NCBI GenBank assembly: GCA_913050305.1
Contig: CAJXAS010000003.1
Span: 1 to 36,128 of the forward strand
From: an uncultured Polaribacter sp.
GTDB taxonomy: Bacteria > Bacteroidota > Bacteroidia > Flavobacteriales > Flavobacteriaceae
Reading direction: 5' to 3'
Length of the DNA stretch: 36,128 nucleotides
The notes under the pieces were generated by a model that was not told the origin of the DNA, did no database searches, and saw only the letters and a program-made list of their open reading frames with translations. Both the position numbers and the translations under genes were made by a program. Below, piece by piece: positions 32,910-36,128 of the stretch (positions are counted from its first letter, which is position 1; each line of letters opens with the position of its first letter).

Positions 32910-33794
32910 TTAATTTTTCATACGATGCATTACCCAAGTATGAGGGGCGGTAACAGCAAATAATATTACAAAAACAACGGTAGCTAATAGCTTAATCTCT
33001 GGTAATAATTGATACAGAACTAAAAGACCGGCAATGCTTATTACCCAATAAATTAGAGCTTTTTTTACGTAAGTAATAACATTTCTCTTATTTAAACTTC
33101 CAGAAATAAATTCTATTTGATGTATAATTGACGGTATTGAATGCCAAAGAATAAAATAAATAGCAAAACCTAAAATTAAGGAAGAGGTATTAAAAACAAG
33201 AAAAAGTAGGACCAAATAAAGAAACTCTCTTAAAAATAATACTGACTCATTCCTTTTCATTAAAATTAAATATACACTTCCAGTACTTAAAAAAATAGCA
33301 CTTACAATTAGAGTAATCTCAATTTGAATCTTAGAAAAAGTTAGCCCTGTTAACTCTGTCATTATAACATCTACATCAGACATGGATTGATAAAAAAGTA
33401 AAGCAAAAATAAATAGACCATACGATAAAAAGTAAACAGCATTAAAACCAAAATTTACATTTATTTTATGACTAAGATGCTCTTCACCAAAATGGTATGC
33501 ACTTAAAACAACAAACAAGACAATTGCAACAAATGAACTTAACAAATAAATTACAACACATAATAATATAATACCAATATATATCAAAAGGTTTTTTATC
33601 AGTTTTTTATCTTTTTGATCCTTAGTAGACAAAATTAATAAATCATTAGCTCCGTGCAAGATACCAACCGAGATAACCATTATATATGCTAAGAAATCTT
33701 CTACTACCTCCCCAAATTGAATACTGACCCAAAACAAGAAAAATGTAAAAAAAAGCATGAAATTTTCGTAATTTCTAATAAATATTGAATTCAT
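32910..33794 (-). CDS. blh: Beta-carotene 15,15'-dioxygenase (Brp/Blh family)
   Basis: Integral membrane, iron-dependent enzyme that splits beta-carotene into two retinals, the chromophore of proteorhodopsin. The 294-residue protein has about 8 hydrophobic segments. Conserved His positions of the family are visible: His47 in GILHGANDLL, His101 and His106 in AYHFGEEHLSH, His218 and His225 in LWHSIPSIIHQ, and His285/290 in TAPHTWVMH. It is divergent from the proteorhodopsin gene, 89 bases apart. The predicted -7 box (TAAGTTTG) ends four bases before the ATG, so the mRNA should lack a 5' leader. Confidence 0.94.
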   Translation of the reverse strand: MNSIFIRNYENFMLFFTFFLFWVSIQFGEVVEDFLAYIMVISVGILHGANDLLILSTKDQKDKKLIKNLLIYIGIILLCVVIYLLSSFVAIVLFVVLSAYHFGEEHLSHKINVNFGFNAVYFLSYGLFIFALLFYQSMSDVDVIMTELTGLTFSKIQIEITLIVSAIFLSTGSVYLILMKRNESVLFLREFLYLVLLFLVFNTSSLILGFAIYFILWHSIPSIIHQIEFISGSLNKRNVITYVKKALIYWVISIAGLLVLYQLLPEIKLLATVVFVILFAVTAPHTWVMHRMKN

Positions 33795-33798
33795 ACTG

Positions 33799-33806
33799 CA
33801 AACTTA
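33799..33806 (-). promoter_or_regulatory. Predicted -7 box for blh, leaderless spacing
   Basis: Minus-strand TAAGTTTG, exact consensus, four bases before the ATG. It faces away from the proteorhodopsin box at 33820, and the -33 regions of the two promoters overlap each other's start sites. Confidence 0.55.
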
Positions 33807-33819
33807 ATAATTTTATTCA

Positions 33820-33827
33820 TATATTTG
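33820..33827 (+). promoter_or_regulatory. Predicted -7 box for proteorhodopsin
   Basis: TATATTTG, an exact TAnnTTTG match, 56 bases before the ATG at 33884. No -33 TTG at normal spacing, which may mean an activator is needed; this is inference. Confidence 0.5.
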
Positions 33828-33829
33828 GT

Positions 33830-33854
33830 TTAACGTTTATATTAAAACGCTTAA
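33830..33854 (+). promoter_or_regulatory. Inverted repeat in the proteorhodopsin leader
   Basis: TTAACGTTT (33830-33838) pairs with AAACGCTTAA (33845-33854) over 9 bp with one bulged C and a 6-nt loop. It starts just beyond the predicted -7 box, where an operator or 5' hairpin would be expected. Function not known. Confidence 0.4.
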
Positions 33855-33883
33855 CAATTAATTACTAACTTAAATTTTTAACA

Positions 33884-34606
33884 ATGAATTTATCATTAAA
33901 TTTTTTATCAGTTGCTAAAATGGCAGCGGACGATTATGTTGGATTTACATTTTTTGTAGGATGTATGGCTATGATGGCTGCATCAGTATTTTTCTTCTTA
34001 TCAATGAATAGTTTTGACAAGAAATGGAGAACTTCAATCCTTGTATCTGGTTTAATTACTTTTATTGCAGCAGTGCACTATTTTTACATGAGAGATTATT
34101 GGGCTTCTTTTGGAGAATCTCCAACTTTTTTCCGTTATGTAGATTGGATTTTAACTGTACCATTAATGTGTGTTGAGTTTTACTTAATATTAAAAGTAGC
34201 AGGAGCAAAAAAATCTATGATGTGGAGATTGATCTTCTTATCTGTAATTATGCTTGTTACCGGATATATCGGAGAAACTTTAGATAGAGAAAATGCATGG
34301 TTCTGGGGATTAATTTCAGGAGCAGCGTACTTTGTAATTGCATATGATATTTGGTTAGGAGCTGCTAAAAAATTAGCTGTTGCAGCTGGTGGAGCAGTTT
34401 TAAAAGCTCACAAAGCTTTATGTTGGTTCGTATTAGTAGGTTGGGTAATCTATCCAATTGGATATATGGCTGGAACTCCAGGATGGTACGAAGGTATTTT
34501 TGGAGGCATGAACTTAGATGTTATTTATAACATTGGAGATGCTATTAACAAAATAGGATTTGGTTTAGTTGTTTACACTTTAGCTGTAAATAGCTCAAAC
34601 GATTAA
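33884..34606 (+). CDS. Proteorhodopsin, predicted green-absorbing proton pump
   Basis: Seven-helix retinal protein that pumps protons outward on illumination. The Schiff-base Lys is Lys223 in DAINKIGFGLVVY. In helix C, RYVDWILTVPLMCVEF gives Asp87 (acceptor), Thr91 and Glu98 (donor), the DTE pattern of proton pumps and unlike the NDQ of sodium pumps or NTQ of chloride pumps. His65 matches the His paired with the acceptor in proteorhodopsin. Met95 at the spectral tuning position predicts green absorption, where Gln would mean blue. Length 240, with no separate signal peptide beyond the hydrophobic start. It is divergent from blh, the retinal supplier. A bidirectional terminator follows. Confidence 0.97.
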   Translation: MNLSLNFLSVAKMAADDYVGFTFFVGCMAMMAASVFFFLSMNSFDKKWRTSILVSGLITFIAAVHYFYMRDYWASFGESPTFFRYVDWILTVPLMCVEFYLILKVAGAKKSMMWRLIFLSVIMLVTGYIGETLDRENAWFWGLISGAAYFVIAYDIWLGAAKKLAVAAGGAVLKAHKALCWFVLVGWVIYPIGYMAGTPGWYEGIFGGMNLDVIYNIGDAINKIGFGLVVYTLAVNSSND

Positions 34607-34633
34607 TTAGATATTGATTATTGATTAGTCAAA

Positions 34634-34675
34634 AAAATCCCCAAGAAATGATTTAGACCTATTCTTGGGGATTTT
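34634..34675. terminator. Bidirectional terminator after proteorhodopsin
   Basis: Arms 34634-34647 and 34662-34675, a perfect 14-bp stem (with CCCC/GGGG) and a 14-nt loop; A- and T-runs on the outside. It is shared with the convergent membrane-protein gene. Confidence 0.85.
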
Positions 34676-34717
34676 AAATTTAATTGCAATTACATTAACT
34701 GTACTTACAAAAAGAAA

Positions 34718-35494
34718 TTACTTCGTTTTGAATGGTAAGTATGGACTTTTTATCCAATTCACCAAACTAGAAATAATACTATAGAAGAACTTATAGATTG
34801 CTAAAGAAACATAAAGTTTAGCTAAAACTACAGCTACACCAACGTACTCCCAAGCAACAGACATTAAGCCATTCCAACTCCATGCGCTTCCTGCAACCAT
34901 TGTAGGATCCCAATTAGCCCAATCGTTTGCTAAAATGTTTCCCAAAAACTCAAGCTGTAAAGCATTTGCTAATTCTGAAGTAGCAGCCATTGGTAAAGCA
35001 TAAGCATACTCAATATTAGAAATCCAAGCCGTAGCAAAATCTCCAGAAATATTCATTGAAGTAGCCCAAGATAATGTCATAGCAAAAGCACCAAATAATG
35101 CAACCAATGCTGCTACGTGTCCGAAAACTTTAATATTGGCAATCGCTAAATCTCTAAAAATAAAATCGATAGTGCCACTTTCAGATGAAGCTAAACTATC
35201 TCCTGCAGATCTTATTACCTGAGAAATAGGAAATGCAGCATACACCCAAATAAGCATAGAAAGAATATTTGCTAAAATATCTAATTTCTCTCCCATTCCA
35301 CCCGACCAAATTGGTGATAGAGTAATCATTAAAGATGCTAATAAAACTACAAGTGCAGAAATACTGTAAAATTTGCCAACCCACTTTGGGATGTTTCCTT
35401 CTGAATCTTGAACACCTGCATTAAAAGTGTTTCCTGGTAACTTAGAATTGATCAATTGAGGTAGATCAATTAACTTGTTTAAAAATTTTTCCAT
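34718..35494 (-). CDS. Unrecognised four-helix membrane protein
   Basis: I do not recognise this 258-residue protein. Hydrophobic segments at about 42-62, 74-97, 119-144 and 209-236 suggest four membrane helices with both ends in the cytoplasm. The N-terminal 40 residues (NKLIDLPQLINSKLPGN..) are soluble and the C-terminus ends basic (NWIKSPYLPFKTK). Between helices 3 and 4 lies a 65-residue outside loop rich in Trp, Ala and Asn (NDWANWDPTMVAGSAWSWNG). It has no visible catalytic motif. Its start ATG at 35494 is preceded by a 364-base AT-rich gap. It is convergent with proteorhodopsin, so a shared role is possible but not shown by the sequence. The good codon structure and distinct hydrophobic pattern make it a real gene. 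Confidence 0.8.
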   Translation of the reverse strand: MEKFLNKLIDLPQLINSKLPGNTFNAGVQDSEGNIPKWVGKFYSISALVVLLASLMITLSPIWSGGMGEKLDILANILSMLIWVYAAFPISQVIRSAGDSLASSESGTIDFIFRDLAIANIKVFGHVAALVALFGAFAMTLSWATSMNISGDFATAWISNIEYAYALPMAATSELANALQLEFLGNILANDWANWDPTMVAGSAWSWNGLMSVAWEYVGVAVVLAKLYVSLAIYKFFYSIISSLVNWIKSPYLPFKTK

Positions 35495-35858
35495 TATAAA
35501 TATATATTGATTAGTAAATCAATAATACAAATAATTAACTAATTACAATATATTAATTTTTTAACACCTTTATTATTACATTAATAACATGTGTTAAATA
35601 AAATTACAATAATCATAAATTATCAGTAATAGTAATACTTAAGAGCAGTATTTAATATTTAACAATTTTTAAATTAGTCTGTTAATAACTTATTTTTATT
35701 TAAATTTATAAAAATCTGATTATGAGTCTTTTTGAATAAATAATGCTCTATTTTAGAAATTAAAAAAAATATAAACCAGAGATTCTAATATTCAAAAAAC
35801 GAGAAGTAAAAAACTAATTAATTTAAATTTTTTAATATATATAGATTCTAATAATACG
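35495..35858. other. 364-bp AT-rich intergenic region, no gene seen
   Basis: No open reading frame of note in either strand. It contains an 8-bp hairpin (35505-35512 with 35517-35524) just before the start codon of the membrane-protein gene, separated arms TTAACAC/GTGTTAA at 35561-35567 and 35591-35597, and two copies of AGATTCTAATA (35780-35790 and 35843-35853). No consensus -7 box was found for the membrane-protein gene. A small RNA or regulatory region is possible but not supported. Confidence 0.5.
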
Positions 35859-36128
35859 CTAGCAATCTGCCAAACCAACATTAATAGCTAAGCCACCTTC
35901 TGAAGTTTCTTTATAATTTTTATGCATATCTTTTGCAGTTTCCCACATGGTATCAATTACGTTATCCAAGGGAACTTTAACTTCTTTAGGATCGGTTTCT
36001 AAAGCCATTTCTGCAGCATTAATAGCCTTAATAGCACCCATTGCATTTCTTTCTATACAGGGTACTTGAACTAAACCTCCAATAGGATCACAAGTTAAAC
36101 CCAAATGATGTTCCATTGCAATTTCTGC
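35859..36128 (-). CDS. sdaA: L-serine ammonia-lyase, iron-sulfur type (C-terminal part)
   Basis: Only the last 89 codons are in the window; the frame stays open at the right edge, so the true start lies outside it. The enzyme converts L-serine to pyruvate and ammonia with a [4Fe-4S] cluster. The visible part has GLTCDPIGGLVQVPCIERNA with two cluster cysteines, followed by AIKAINAAEMAL, and a tail NVGLADC that ends in Cys. In structurally known relatives the C-terminal Cys folds back into the active site as a cluster ligand, and that residue is kept here. No other gene of serine metabolism is in view. Confidence 0.92.
   Translation of the reverse strand, partial: AEIAMEHHLGLTCDPIGGLVQVPCIERNAMGAIKAINAAEMALETDPKEVKVPLDNVIDTMWETAKDMHKNYKETSEGGLAINVGLADC

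Noticed and set aside
33884..34606. Sodium- or chloride-pumping rhodopsin
   Set aside because: Helix C has Asp-Thr-Glu at the three defining positions, not NDQ or NTQ.
1..36128. CRISPR array, tRNA, insertion sequence or prophage
   Set aside because: No regularly spaced repeats, cloverleaf-like segments, transposase, integrase or phage structural proteins were found on reading both strands.

Overview
This is an AT-rich, gene-dense stretch of chromosome from a marine flavobacterium, most likely Polaribacter or a close relative. Three things point there: the proteorhodopsin/blh pair near the right end, promoters of the Bacteroidetes type (TAnnTTTG at -7, sometimes TTG at -33) with no Shine-Dalgarno sequences, and typical flavobacterial families (GLPGLI, TIGR01777 epimerase, DUF5117-type metalloprotease, pyrE-SRPBCC-birA order). 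I see 36 genes, two of them cut by the window edges. I see no tRNA, rRNA, CRISPR array, insertion sequence, phage gene or other sign of recent transfer. The window reads as core chromosome, and the oddities lie in promoter layout, protein localisation and a few unfamiliar gene pairs.

Layout. 1-4910: a cut GLPGLI protein and fabH (both -), then htpG, a GNAT acetyltransferase and a DUF6428 protein (+). 4916-6584: rluD and a kinase-less PASTA membrane protein (-), divergent from ddl. 6670-11606: ddl, coaD and three lipoproteins in a row (M14 carboxypeptidase, FMN-binding split-barrel protein, seven-bladed lactonase). 11738-14415: a two-gene molybdenum hydroxylase (iorAB type). 14487-16771: SulP transporter and Nudix hydrolase (-). 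16773-18544: pyrE and an SRPBCC protein (+) meeting birA (-) with overlapping stop codons. 18632-23966: a tight seven-gene run, rsfS-ftsH-LUD-cdsA-psd-ACBP-yceI, linking ribosome silencing, membrane proteolysis and phospholipid synthesis. 24039-27588: TIGR01777 epimerase and a large zinc metalloprotease (-). 27787-30439: a VWA protein followed by a MoxR/Mg-chelatase-like AAA+ ATPase. 30554-31882: an M28 peptidase (-). 32101-34606: yaaA, blh (-) and proteorhodopsin. 34718-36128: an unrecognised four-helix membrane protein and the 3' end of an L-serine dehydratase gene (both -).

How the genes work together. Blh cleaves beta-carotene to the retinal that proteorhodopsin binds. The two genes are divergent and their predicted core promoters are interleaved in less than 90 bp. 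The rhodopsin keeps the D-T-E residues of an outward proton pump and a Met at the colour-tuning site, so a green-absorbing pump is expected. CdsA makes CDP-diacylglycerol, Psd completes phosphatidylethanolamine, and ACBP may carry acyl-CoA nearby. Ddl and the PASTA protein share a divergent promoter region and both point to the cell wall.

The strongest candidates for something new are: (1) start codons four bases after a -7 box at blh, pyrE and, more weakly, the TIGR01777 gene, predicting leaderless mRNAs; (2) the Nudix/pyrE junction, where two start codons face away with one base between them and each promoter lies in the other gene; (3) a perfect 31-bp inverted repeat that contains a stop codon; (4) the VWA/AAA+ pair with altered Walker motifs; (5) an M28 peptidase with Asp in place of a metal-binding His; (6) the unknown membrane protein beside proteorhodopsin. 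I see no obviously unprecedented multi-gene system.
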